From: an uncultured Alphaproteobacteria bacterium
GTDB lineage: Bacteria > Pseudomonadota > Alphaproteobacteria > Micavibrionales > Micavibrionaceae
Reading direction: 5' to 3'
NCBI GenBank assembly: GCA_937128575.1
Contig: CAKZMN010000015.1
Span: 1-16,593 of the forward strand
Length of the DNA: 16,593 nucleotides
Part shown: positions 1 through 6,720 of the stretch, piece after piece
Layout of the letters: the number at the start of each line of letters is the position of its first letter
How positions within the stretch are numbered: the stretch's first letter is position 1
Position numbers and translations under genes: made by a program
The notes under the pieces: generated by a model
Database searches by the model: none
Told to the model about the DNA's origin: nothing
The model's input: only the letters and a program-made list of their open reading frames with translations

Positions 1-1
1 C

Positions 2-19
2 CATGGATTTCTTCCTTTT
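2..19 (-). other. Ribosome binding site and start codon of the next gene off the left edge
   Basis: On the minus strand a purine-rich AAAAGGAAG (19 to 11) lies 6 nt before an ATG whose first base is position 4. It is preceded by an extended -10 promoter and a leader hairpin, so a further leftward gene most likely begins here. Only its start codon lies in the window, so the product cannot be judged. Its position after a flagellin terminator means it has its own transcription unit. Confidence 0.55.
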
Positions 20-52
20 GTTAGATCAACGTAGCCTTCTGCTACTATATTA

Positions 53-61
53 ATTATACCA
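53..61 (-). promoter_or_regulatory. Extended -10 promoter for the gene starting at position 4
   Basis: The minus strand reads TGG-TATAAT (61 to 53), a perfect -10 hexamer with the upstream TGn extension. The -35 region is weak, as is usual for extended -10 promoters. The predicted start near 46 gives a leader of about 42 nt. That leader begins with a perfect 5-bp stem-loop (45 to 31: GTAGC, loop AGAAG, GCTAC). Confidence 0.55.
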
Positions 62-110
62 CACCCGAATTTAATAAAGAATGAAAAAACGCGAGCCATT
101 TTGCGCATAC

Positions 111-140
111 AAAAAGGCCGGAGAATCCTTCCCCGGCCTT
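111..140 (-). terminator. Intrinsic terminator of the first flagellin gene
   Basis: The minus strand has an 8-bp perfect stem AAGGCCGG (140 to 133) and CCGGCCTT (121 to 114) around an 11-nt loop, followed by TTT. It lies 28 nt past the flagellin stop codon and before the promoter of the next gene, which is where a monocistronic flagellin mRNA should end. Confidence 0.8.
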
Positions 141-167
141 GTCGTTTCGTTAAGCGTGTTAACGCTA

Positions 168-1832
168 TTAGAATAGACGTAGTACTGACTGCTGTGACTG
201 AGAAGCTAGTGACAATGAAGTCGTTCCCAAAGCCTGGCGTGTCTGCAACGCTAGTAGGTTTGCACCTTCTTCGTTTGAATCAGCAACTGTCAAGTCATCC
301 GCACCCGCTTGTAGGGTTGTGATCGTACCTTCTGTGAAGTCACGACGTGTCTGAATGATAGACAGGTTGTTGGCCAATGAAGAACCAAAGCTACGAACTG
401 CACTCAAGGCATCACGCGTTTGCACGGCGCTTGCTTCGATTTCAGTGCTGCTTCGGAATGTGGCTTCGGTAATACCAAGGCCATTTGCAGTGAATGTGGA
501 TCCTTCAGTGATCAATGAGCTTGTGTTGTTCTCGTTAAAGAACGTTGTCAAGTCATCACCATTAAGAAGGTTGATACCACGATACTGAGCGTCATTCACT
601 AGGCTATCGATTTGAGTGCGGATAGTATTGTAGTCACCCGCTAAAGCATCGAGCGCCTCAGTTGAACTGTTGAATGAATAAACGGCATCTTCAACACCTG
701 CGCCAGTTGTGATTGGGTCAAGGTTTCCATCTGGATCCCCGAAGCCAAGGCTCACTGTCTCACCGGCACCTGCAGTTGCAAGAACCTGAACATTTCTAAC
801 ATCATCGCTAAGTGATGTGATGCTAATTTGACCAGTGTTGCTGTCAAAGTCAGCACTGATTAGTTCGTTCAAGTTTGCGTCGCCATTGATGCTATCAACA
901 AAATCTTGGAACGTTGCCGTGCCAGGCACTGCAGTGGAAGATACTGCTGTACCATTGTTGTTGATAGTGATCTGTAGCTGGGTTACGCCTGTAAGGGCAT
1001 TGTTACCAGCCGCATCAGTGAAGTTAGCACCAATAAGATCACCAGCTTCAGCAGTGTCGCCTGGAAGTTCAAACAAAGATATGGAGGTCAATGTGTTTCC
1101 GGCAACAATTGTTGCTGCGTTAAGGCCTGTACCAGCACCTGTTCTTGTCTCAATTTCAAATGGGTTATTGATACCAAGAGCTGTTAGATCGGCGTCATCC
1201 AATTCGTTGGCTGCGGTTGTCGTAAGTTTGAACGTACGACCATCGCTGCTTTCAATGGATAGGAAGCCTTCATCGGTGATTCGTGCTGTGATTTCACCAT
1301 TCTGGCTATCAGCAAACTGATCGGTAATTTTGGCAGCTACTGAGAAGCCTGTGTCACCAGTTACGATTGCAATATCTTCAGAGATTTGCGCACCGTTAGC
1401 GTCAGTAGTGATAACCTGCAGCACATCACCGTTGGCGATAGATGTGTCGGCAATCAAGTCGCCGGTCGCTGTGTTTCTCAGGTCAACATTACCAGTTAGG
1501 CGTGCTTCACCTTCCGAAGCGGCCAATTCATCACGTGCAGATTGCACGATAGAGGAGGCTTGCTCAGCAAGTGCTGTCAAAGCTGTAATACCTTTGTCAG
1601 CTTCTTCAATCGTTCTAATGGACTGGCCAATGCCATCCAATAGACGACCAAGGTCGCTAGCGCGGTTGTTCAGGCTTTGTGCTGTGAAGAAGTTTTGTGG
1701 ATTATCCAAAGCAGAATTAACCTTTAGACCTGTCGCCAGCTTAAGCTGAGTAGAGTCAATAAGGCGTTGCGTATTTTGCAATGAAAGTAAGTTATTCCGC
1801 AGAGCTGCGGTTAATACAACATCAGAAGACAT
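168..1832 (-). CDS. Flagellin (conventional)
   Basis: Filament subunit of 554 aa, secreted by the flagellar type III system and polymerised outside the cell. The N-terminal D0/D1 core (about 1-105) contains KLATGLKVNSALDNPQNFFT (31-50) and RLLDGIGQSIR (63-73), the alphaproteobacterial flagellin signature. The C-terminal core (about 400-554) holds YRGINLLN and ends SLASQSQQSVLRLF, as in canonical flagellins. The middle (about 110-375) looks like two flagellin-IN-type beta domains, one around 125-207 and one around 265-355. I see no cysteine, which is normal for flagellins. Start: ATG preceded by AGGAAAGGAT. It stands alone with its own promoter candidate (1905-1933), a leader hairpin and a terminator (111-140), so it is probably the major, separately regulated filament protein. 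That last point is inference. Confidence 0.95.
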   Translation of the reverse strand: MSSDVVLTAALRNNLLSLQNTQRLIDSTQLKLATGLKVNSALDNPQNFFTAQSLNNRASDLGRLLDGIGQSIRTIEEADKGITALTALAEQASSIVQSARDELAASEGEARLTGNVDLRNTATGDLIADTSIANGDVLQVITTDANGAQISEDIAIVTGDTGFSVAAKITDQFADSQNGEITARITDEGFLSIESSDGRTFKLTTTAANELDDADLTALGINNPFEIETRTGAGTGLNAATIVAGNTLTSISLFELPGDTAEAGDLIGANFTDAAGNNALTGVTQLQITINNNGTAVSSTAVPGTATFQDFVDSINGDANLNELISADFDSNTGQISITSLSDDVRNVQVLATAGAGETVSLGFGDPDGNLDPITTGAGVEDAVYSFNSSTEALDALAGDYNTIRTQIDSLVNDAQYRGINLLNGDDLTTFFNENNTSSLITEGSTFTANGLGITEATFRSSTEIEASAVQTRDALSAVRSFGSSLANNLSIIQTRRDFTEGTITTLQAGADDLTVADSNEEGANLLALQTRQALGTTSLSLASQSQQSVLRLF

Positions 1833-1873
1833 AGTTGTTATCCTTTCCTAGGTTTTAACTATTCAATATATAA

Positions 1874-1896
1874 ATACACTCAATACTTGAATGTAT
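1874..1896 (-). promoter_or_regulatory. Stem-loop at the predicted 5' end of the flagellin mRNA
   Basis: The minus strand (1896 to 1874) folds as a 10-bp stem, ATACATTCAA with TTGAGTGTAT (one G-U pair), around a 3-nt GTA loop. It begins about 2 nt from the transcription start predicted from the -10 box at 1905-1910. A 5'-terminal hairpin can protect mRNA from decay. In Caulobacter the regulator FlbT acts on a flagellin mRNA leader. Whether FlbT acts here is inference, and flbT is not in the window. Confidence 0.5.
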
Positions 1897-1904
1897 ATCC
1901 TTAT

Positions 1905-1933
1905 AATATAACACAAACGTTTAACAATGTCTT
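1905..1933 (-). promoter_or_regulatory. Candidate sigma-70-type promoter of the flagellin gene
   Basis: The minus strand has AAGACA (1933 to 1928, 4/6 to TTGACA), a 17-bp spacer, and TATATT (1910 to 1905, 5/6 to TATAAT). The region is very A/T-rich, so chance matches are easy. I found no GG-N10-GC sigma-54 site and no convincing sigma-28 site between 1833 and 2056. Confidence 0.4.
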
Positions 1934-1992
1934 AAAAAAAACAGAAAAAATGCAAAACTTTTATATTATATTTTTACGCAGTAAGTGATTGA

Positions 1993-2020
1993 TAAAAAAC
2001 AAGAATGCGTCACGATTCTT
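1993..2020 (-). terminator. Probable intrinsic terminator of the LamG flagellin
   Basis: The minus strand folds AAGAAT (2020 to 2015) with ATTCTT (2006 to 2001) over an 8-nt loop and runs into GTTTTTTATC. The stem is short and A/T-rich, so the call is moderate. It lies 36 nt past the stop codon of the LamG flagellin. Confidence 0.5.
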
Positions 2021-2056
2021 AGGCCGGGGCGGTGGTGCTTTTGTATCGATACGCAG

Positions 2057-3652
2057 TTAACTCAAAAGACCCACAACAGACGACTGTGACTGTGCGGCAA
2101 GACTTAGTGCGGTTGTGCCGAGTTCGAGGCGCGTTTGTGTCGCAAGTTGGTTCGCGCCTTCCTCGTTTAGGTCGGCAACCGTAAGATCATCCGCCCCCGC
2201 ATTTAATACATTAATGGAGGCTTCGGTGTAATCGCGCCTCGCCTGAATAACGGATAAATCATTGGCAATTGTGAACCCAAAGCGCCGCACTTGGGCTTTT
2301 GCCTCGCGCAGGGCGGATAAAATGCGGTCTAATGTGTCGGCTTCATTAAAGTTAAAGCGTTCGACCAGCCCCAATCCTTGTGCGCTAAAGTCATCACCCT
2401 CTGTGATTAAAAAGCTGCTGCCGGTTGAGTTGAAATCTGTGCGCAGCGTTTCGTTGTTTAGCAGGTTAATGCCACGGTAATTCGCATCAATCACCAACTC
2501 GTCTATCTGCGATAAAACAGCGTCATAATTACGGTTGGGGTAGGTGATTGTTGTGGAGGCGTCTAGTGAGTTGGCGTGACTTAATAAATCAGCGTCACTT
2601 ACTGCGCGGTTGTAAATTGCCACATCTGAAATCCGCCCATCAAAATTAAAGCCGTTTCCGCCGCCATTTTCACCATCGTGGAACTGCACACCGCCGCTGA
2701 CGCCACCAATGCCGACATCGCCGCTATGGCTAGGGAATACCGCGTCGCTTGTGATGTTAAGTGGGGAGTTTGCCATGTGTTGGCCATCTAAATAGCCTGA
2801 AAATGTTTGCGCCGCGCCATCAAAAACAAAGGCGACATGGTATGTTTGTCCGGCAACTACGGGCGCGCTGATGTCTAGGTTGCCAAAGCGATTTCCGCCT
2901 TGGTCATCCTCCGCCTCTACGCGAATGAGGCCGTTATCGATGTAAATCGTAAGGCCATTAACGGTCGCGCCTTCTTCATATAGCACTTGTCTGCCGGCAA
3001 CGGTGTCGGCGTTAAATACCAGCTCAACCGTGCGCGCCGGTGTGGTGGATGTGTTGATCATGGTGGAATCAGATACGCGAATGCGGTCATTAACCCCGTC
3101 AAATTGAACGCTGGGTGATCCGCCGCCATTGGTGTAAAGCGGTGGGGCGTTGCCTGATGCGCCGCTGTTATAGTTCGCGGTAACGGGGCCGGCGGCCCCT
3201 ACGCCGTAATCCACGATCGGCCCACCAGTTTCGTTTAGGCGGAAATAAACATCTGGATCGCCCGATGAAATCTGCTGGCTTAGTGTTTGCGGACTTGTGT
3301 TGATGATGTCTTCGTAAATCGCCGGGTCGACTTTTCCGGCCTCTAGCGCTTTTTGTGATTCGAGCACAACAGCTTCGGCTTGGTCTATTAGCCTTTCGGC
3401 AGCTTCTAAGCCAACAGCGGTTTCTTGTATCGCGCGAATGCTCTGTCCAATACCGTCAAGCAAGCGTGCCTTGTCGCTGGCGGTGTTGCGCAGAGCTTTA
3501 GCAGTGAAGAAATTGCTGGGATCGTCTAGGGCGCTGTCAACCTTCAGACCCGTCGCGAGACGTTCTGTGATGACATCAATCGTATTTTGCGTACGTTTAA
3601 TGCTCGTCAGGGTGTTCCTTAATGCGGAACCTATGACAACATCGTTAACCAT
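2057..3652 (-). CDS. Flagellin with an internal LamG/concanavalin-like domain
   Basis: 531-aa flagellin. The N-terminal core (about 1-110) contains RLATGLKVDSALDDPSNFFT (31-50) and RLLDGIGQSIR. The C-terminal core (about 375-531) contains YRGINLLN, an ADDLTVADLNEEGANQLATQ segment and a canonical SLAAQSQSSV end. Between them, residues about 135-362 match the LamG-like jelly-roll family (Laminin_G_3). That domain opens with DVYFRLNETGGPIVDYG, has SVQFDGVNDRIRV, YHVAFVFDGAAQTFSGYLDG, and closes with FDGRISDVAIYNRAVSDADL, the typical last strand of the fold. Such domains commonly bind glycans or proteins. Here the domain replaces the variable D2/D3 region, so it should project from the filament surface. 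Start: ATG with AAGGA 6 nt upstream. It lies between the hook operon and the conventional flagellin, on the same strand, each unit having its own terminator. The flagellin and domain identities are seen in the sequence; glycan binding is inference. Confidence 0.93.
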   Translation of the reverse strand: MVNDVVIGSALRNTLTSIKRTQNTIDVITERLATGLKVDSALDDPSNFFTAKALRNTASDKARLLDGIGQSIRAIQETAVGLEAAERLIDQAEAVVLESQKALEAGKVDPAIYEDIINTSPQTLSQQISSGDPDVYFRLNETGGPIVDYGVGAAGPVTANYNSGASGNAPPLYTNGGGSPSVQFDGVNDRIRVSDSTMINTSTTPARTVELVFNADTVAGRQVLYEEGATVNGLTIYIDNGLIRVEAEDDQGGNRFGNLDISAPVVAGQTYHVAFVFDGAAQTFSGYLDGQHMANSPLNITSDAVFPSHSGDVGIGGVSGGVQFHDGENGGGNGFNFDGRISDVAIYNRAVSDADLLSHANSLDASTTITYPNRNYDAVLSQIDELVIDANYRGINLLNNETLRTDFNSTGSSFLITEGDDFSAQGLGLVERFNFNEADTLDRILSALREAKAQVRRFGFTIANDLSVIQARRDYTEASINVLNAGADDLTVADLNEEGANQLATQTRLELGTTALSLAAQSQSSVVGLLS

Positions 3653-3824
3653 ATGCAGTCCTTGCCTCAGTTAATCCGACACCATAATTCTTATGTGTTT
3701 AACAACGCGCCAATTGACATATCCTATGCCGCACGTGTGTCGTAATTTTAAATATAACATGTTTTTAGGTAAAAAAGGGTTAATAAACTCCATAAAACAA
3801 AGAAAAAACTGTGAAAGAATAAAG

Positions 3825-3917
3825 AAAAAAAGGGGGCGCACCGAAGCGGTTGGGTTCTTCCCATTAGGGGTCCTCACTTAGGGGGTGAGGGGGGTCGGGA
3901 CATTGCCCGATGCGCCC
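3825..3917 (-). ncRNA. Candidate structured RNA or complex terminator between flgE and the LamG flagellin
   Basis: On the minus strand, GGGCGC (3917 to 3912) pairs with GCGCCC (3839 to 3834) and is followed directly by seven Ts (3831 to 3825). The closing stem encloses four local hairpins, given in plus coordinates: TCGGG 3895-3899 with CCCGA 3906-3910; CCTCAC 3872-3877 with GTGAGG 3885-3890; TGGG 3851-3854 with CCCA 3860-3863; ACCG 3840-3843 with CGGT 3847-3850. A further hairpin (3925-3940) and a CATAAT -10-like box (3950 to 3945) lie upstream. A roughly 110-nt RNA ending in U7 is possible. It may instead be a second terminator behind flgE. I do not recognise an RNA family. Confidence 0.4.
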
Positions 3918-3964
3918 GTGCTGCGATGGCGGTATCCATCCTGGATTATGCTTCCTGCAGCTAA

Positions 3965-4030
3965 AAGAGCGCGGATCTTAGGGGGTTAGGAATGCAGGGT
4001 AGCATTTTTACCTAAGGGGCCCGCGCTCTT
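3965..4030 (-). terminator. Large hairpin behind flgE, probable operon terminator
   Basis: It starts 10 nt after the flgE stop. On the minus strand a perfect 10-bp stem AAGAGCGCGG with CCGCGCTCTT (plus 3965-3974 with 4021-4030) surrounds a 6-bp stem (3977-3982 with 4011-4016) and a 5-bp inner stem (3991-3995 with 4002-4006). The 3' side ends CTCTTTTAG, a short T run. Length and position suit termination or 3'-end protection of the long hook operon transcript. Confidence 0.65.
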
Positions 4031-4039
4031 AAACTTAAA

Positions 4040-5773
4040 TTATCCTCGTAGGCTGAGCAGATCCTGTGTCATCTGATCAACTGTGTTAATTGTTCTGGTC
4101 GCCGCGCCAAAGGCACGCTGTGAAACAATCAATCTGGCAAATTCATCCGCCAAATCCACGTTTGAAGCCTCCAGCGTTGAGGGTTCAACAAAACCTGCGC
4201 CGCCTGTTCCGGCTTCACGAAGGTTCTCTTCACCAGAATCTTCTGTTTCGCTATAGGCCGTGCCTGATACCTCTTGCAGACCGTTCGCGTTAGAGAAGGT
4301 AATCAATGGCACCTTGTAAAGCTGCGCTGATGCACCGTTAGAGAATCTGGCGATAACAATACCGTCACGATCAATCTCTACACCTGTTCTAAGGCCCAGT
4401 TCCGCACCATTTTGATCAGAGAAGATAACATCAAAGTTTCCAGCAAACTGACTGAAACGCTCAATATCAATGTTAAAGTCTTGAAGGTTGGAGCCATTAC
4501 CCCAGTCAATATTGGTAAGCTCAATATCAATGTTGGCTTCGGCGTCGCTAAGCGCGTTCAATGTTCCGTCACCAGCAAAGTTAAGCAAGCCCTGAGAAAT
4601 GTTCGAGCCATCTGGGTGAATGATCGTAAGTTCCCACCAGCCTTGAGTGTTTGGCGTGGTTGTGTTCGACAAATCAGGGAAGCTTGTTTGTCCTGGATAT
4701 TCTGCCGCAAATGGGAAGGCTGAGTCTGCTGTCTGGGCTGCGCCAGAGAAAAACAGACCGTTGGCTGCCGTTGCTGGCGTGCCTGTAACATCCGCTAATG
4801 TAAAGGTTGTTGCCAAATCTTCTGCTTGCAACAATATACGACCACCTGAGTCCAATGTAGCGTTTAAGCCTTCTGGAATGGTTGTGAAGTTGTTGTTAAT
4901 ATCAGCAATCACATCACCAACTGTGTTCACAGTAACGCTACCGCCAGAAGGGGTGGCAACATCGTATGTGCGTGTTGTACCGCCAACTGTGATACTGAAC
5001 TGGTCACCAGCGGCAATGCCTGGGAAGATGGCAACATCAGTAAGTGATGTTGTTAAATCTAAGCCACTTGCGCCCGACGTTGTGTTCGCCATTGGGCCAA
5101 CAATTTTACGATATTCCAATGTCACGTTTTGTGATGAGCCCAGCTCGTCAAAAATCGTAATCCCGCGAGAGAAATGCGCGGCCTGTGAATTACCAAGTGG
5201 TAATCCTGCACCGCCGCCAATGACATCAAGGTTGTATGGTTCCTGATCGGCATCAAGGTTAATCGCGAGTTCCGCGTTGGTTGTTGGGCGCGTTAATCCA
5301 CCAAGGAAGGCAACATCAGCTGTAACCAATGAGGTCAAGTCACCTTGGTTGGCAGGAAGATCGCCATTGGCATCAATCGGCCAAGCTTGCAAAACAAAGC
5401 CTGCAGAGTTTCGCAAAATACCTTGTGAATCTTCTGAAAACTGTCCGGCGCGCGTGTACAAGAATTCTTGTCCAGCATCTGCTGATCTCTTCACAGGGAA
5501 GAAGCCGTTTCCGGAAATGGATGCATCCGTTGCAGAGGCTGTCTGCTGAATGGCGCCCTGTTGGTCAACGCGCTGAATGCGGTTCACCGTAACTGTACCA
5601 GGTGAATAAGTTGAAAGGCGGCTCTCTGTTGTGACCAAGCTTTCGAAGGCCGCTTCAGAGCGCTTGTAACCTGTTGTATTAACGTTTGCGATGTTGTTCG
5701 CAATAATCGCTGTATTCTGCGATTGCGCAAACAGAGCCGAAACGCCTGTAAATAGTGATCCAAATAGTCCCAT
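4040..5773 (-). CDS. flgE: Flagellar hook protein FlgE
   Basis: Subunit of the hook, the flexible joint between rod and filament, exported and polymerised under the FlgD cap. It has 577 aa, longer than the roughly 400-aa enteric protein and close to the large hook proteins of alphaproteobacteria. The N-terminal rod/hook motif is present (NTAIIANNIANVNTTGYKRS, 20-39). The C-terminal helix motif is SNVDLADEFARLIVSQRAFG, followed by TINTVDQMTQDLLSLRG at the very end. The middle holds the variable beta domains. Start: ATG with AAGGAGAC 8 nt upstream. It is last in the flgI-to-flgE minus-strand operon, 28 nt after the small gene 5802-5960, and a large hairpin follows it. Confidence 0.97.
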   Translation of the reverse strand: MGLFGSLFTGVSALFAQSQNTAIIANNIANVNTTGYKRSEAAFESLVTTESRLSTYSPGTVTVNRIQRVDQQGAIQQTASATDASISGNGFFPVKRSADAGQEFLYTRAGQFSEDSQGILRNSAGFVLQAWPIDANGDLPANQGDLTSLVTADVAFLGGLTRPTTNAELAINLDADQEPYNLDVIGGGAGLPLGNSQAAHFSRGITIFDELGSSQNVTLEYRKIVGPMANTTSGASGLDLTTSLTDVAIFPGIAAGDQFSITVGGTTRTYDVATPSGGSVTVNTVGDVIADINNNFTTIPEGLNATLDSGGRILLQAEDLATTFTLADVTGTPATAANGLFFSGAAQTADSAFPFAAEYPGQTSFPDLSNTTTPNTQGWWELTIIHPDGSNISQGLLNFAGDGTLNALSDAEANIDIELTNIDWGNGSNLQDFNIDIERFSQFAGNFDVIFSDQNGAELGLRTGVEIDRDGIVIARFSNGASAQLYKVPLITFSNANGLQEVSGTAYSETEDSGEENLREAGTGGAGFVEPSTLEASNVDLADEFARLIVSQRAFGAATRTINTVDQMTQDLLSLRG

Positions 5774-5801
5774 GACTTAAGTCTCCTTTTTTAAAATAGT
5801 T

Positions 5802-5960
5802 CTAAACGTTAGTGTTGTTGTGGTTGTCTTCCATGTGGAACATCCACATCATAAAAATTCGTCCGCGCAAGGTAGAGGCGAGCGCCTTCATCCAGCACCA
5901 GCTATAGAGCAGGGGCTTTTGAAACTTGTTAATTGGCATTTTCTGCGTTGTTGTTTTCAT
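5802..5960 (-). CDS. Unrecognised 52-aa protein encoded between flgD and flgE
   Basis: The small ORF begins with ATG at 5960, 14 nt after the flgD stop, with AAGGA about 8 nt upstream. It ends at TAG (5804 to 5802), 28 nt before flgE, whose own ribosome binding site lies in that gap. It thus fills the only sizeable space in the flgI-flgE operon, in the operon's direction. The protein starts MKTTTQKMPINKF, has an aromatic patch LLYSWCWMKAL (18-28), a basic turn LRGR, and a Met-rich stretch IFMMWMFHM (35-43), and ends with the polar tail EDNHNNTNV. No signal peptide and no clear membrane helix are visible. The coding strand also holds a perfect 7-bp inverted repeat (5833-5849). I do not recognise a family. 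Placement suggests a hook-related role, but that is inference. The alternative is a non-coding structured spacer. Confidence 0.6.
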   Translation of the reverse strand: MKTTTQKMPINKFQKPLLYSWCWMKALASTLRGRIFMMWMFHMEDNHNNTNV

Positions 5961-5974
5961 TGTGTTTTTCCTTT

Positions 5975-6673
5975 TTATGCTTCTGGCTCGGGCTCAGGTG
6001 CTTCTTCTGGCACGCTGGCGTTCAAAATATTACCCAGTGACACAGCGCGCTCGCCAACGATGGCGAACAGCAATCCGTTTTGTGTCTCGATACCGTCAAC
6101 GCGGCCTTTAACAACTGTTGTCGCGGTCACTGGATTATCATCGATATCCAGTGCATCAATGCGCACTTCATATGTGCCGGCCTCGGCTGTGCCGCCACCA
6201 TCCAGTGTGCCGTCCCATGTGAAGGTATGGCTGCCGGCTGATTTTTCTGCATCGGCTTCGAATACAACATCGCCGCCTTCATCAAGCACTCTGATTTTTG
6301 CCTCTACCGCATTGCCGCTGAGAGCGTAGGTAAGTTCAGATCCTGTGCCAGGCTGGTAATTAAACTCAGAGCTGACATAACTGATATCCATACCGACATA
6401 GCCAAGGGAGCTACCCATTGAGCTGCTGAGGTTTAGAGAAATTAAGTTATCAAGCTTTTGGTTCGCGTTGATCTGCTGCTCCACGCCTGTAAAAGCAACA
6501 AGCTGGCTGGTGAATTCTGCTGTATCCATCGGATCCAAAGGATCTTGGTTTTGCAACTGAACAGTCAGCAAATTCAGGAACTGGCTGAAATCTTCTGCCA
6601 AGCCTGTTTGGGCCGCTGCGGTTCTTGATTGTGAGTCGAGCACTGTGCCGACTGTTACTGCATCTGATACCAT
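5975..6673 (-). CDS. flgD: Hook assembly scaffold and capping protein FlgD
   Basis: FlgD caps the growing hook, lets FlgE subunits add beneath it, and is later replaced by hook-junction proteins. The 232-aa protein shows the FlgD N-terminal block: FSQFLNLLTVQLQNQDPLDP then MDTAEFTSQLVAFTGVEQQ (about 30-68). The C-terminal half is FlgD Ig-like and Tudor-like, with HTFTWDGTLDGGGTAEAGTY (about 148-167) and a V-x-G-RVDGIE motif around 187-193. The end is an acidic/proline tail (PEEAPEPEPEA). Start: ATG preceded by AAAGAGGAT. It follows fliK by 47 nt and precedes the small gene 5802-5960 by 14 nt. Confidence 0.95.
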   Translation of the reverse strand: MVSDAVTVGTVLDSQSRTAAAQTGLAEDFSQFLNLLTVQLQNQDPLDPMDTAEFTSQLVAFTGVEQQINANQKLDNLISLNLSSSMGSSLGYVGMDISYVSSEFNYQPGTGSELTYALSGNAVEAKIRVLDEGGDVVFEADAEKSAGSHTFTWDGTLDGGGTAEAGTYEVRIDALDIDDNPVTATTVVKGRVDGIETQNGLLFAIVGERAVSLGNILNASVPEEAPEPEPEA

Positions 6674-6720
6674 TTTCTAATCCTCTTTCTTTAACTCTTT
6701 CAAAGTTTTATATGCGTTTT

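Noticed and set aside
146..162. CtrA-like GTTAA repeats just after the first flagellin gene
   Set aside because: The two TTAA halves are 5 nt apart rather than 7, and the site lies downstream of a gene, not at a promoter.
835..1749. Long plus-strand frames antisense to the first flagellin
   Set aside because: They mirror the flagellin codons, have low-complexity composition, and have no family resemblance.
2599..2787. 62-codon minus-strand frame within the LamG flagellin
   Set aside because: It is another frame of the LamG coding region with no supporting motif.
3671..3877. 68-codon minus-strand frame in the flgE-flagellin gap
   Set aside because: It uses a GTG inside a hairpin, has no ribosome binding site, runs through a terminator-like T tract, and overlaps the leader of the LamG flagellin.
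3834..3917. tRNA or tmRNA-like reading of the closed multi-helix element
   Set aside because: The 6-7-bp closing stem is suggestive, but there is no T-loop TTCRA motif, no proper D or anticodon arm spacing, and no CCA end.
4647..5246. 199-codon open frame on the plus strand inside flgE
   Set aside because: It is antisense to flgE, which has strong family motifs throughout. No recognisable domain or ribosome binding site supports the opposite strand.
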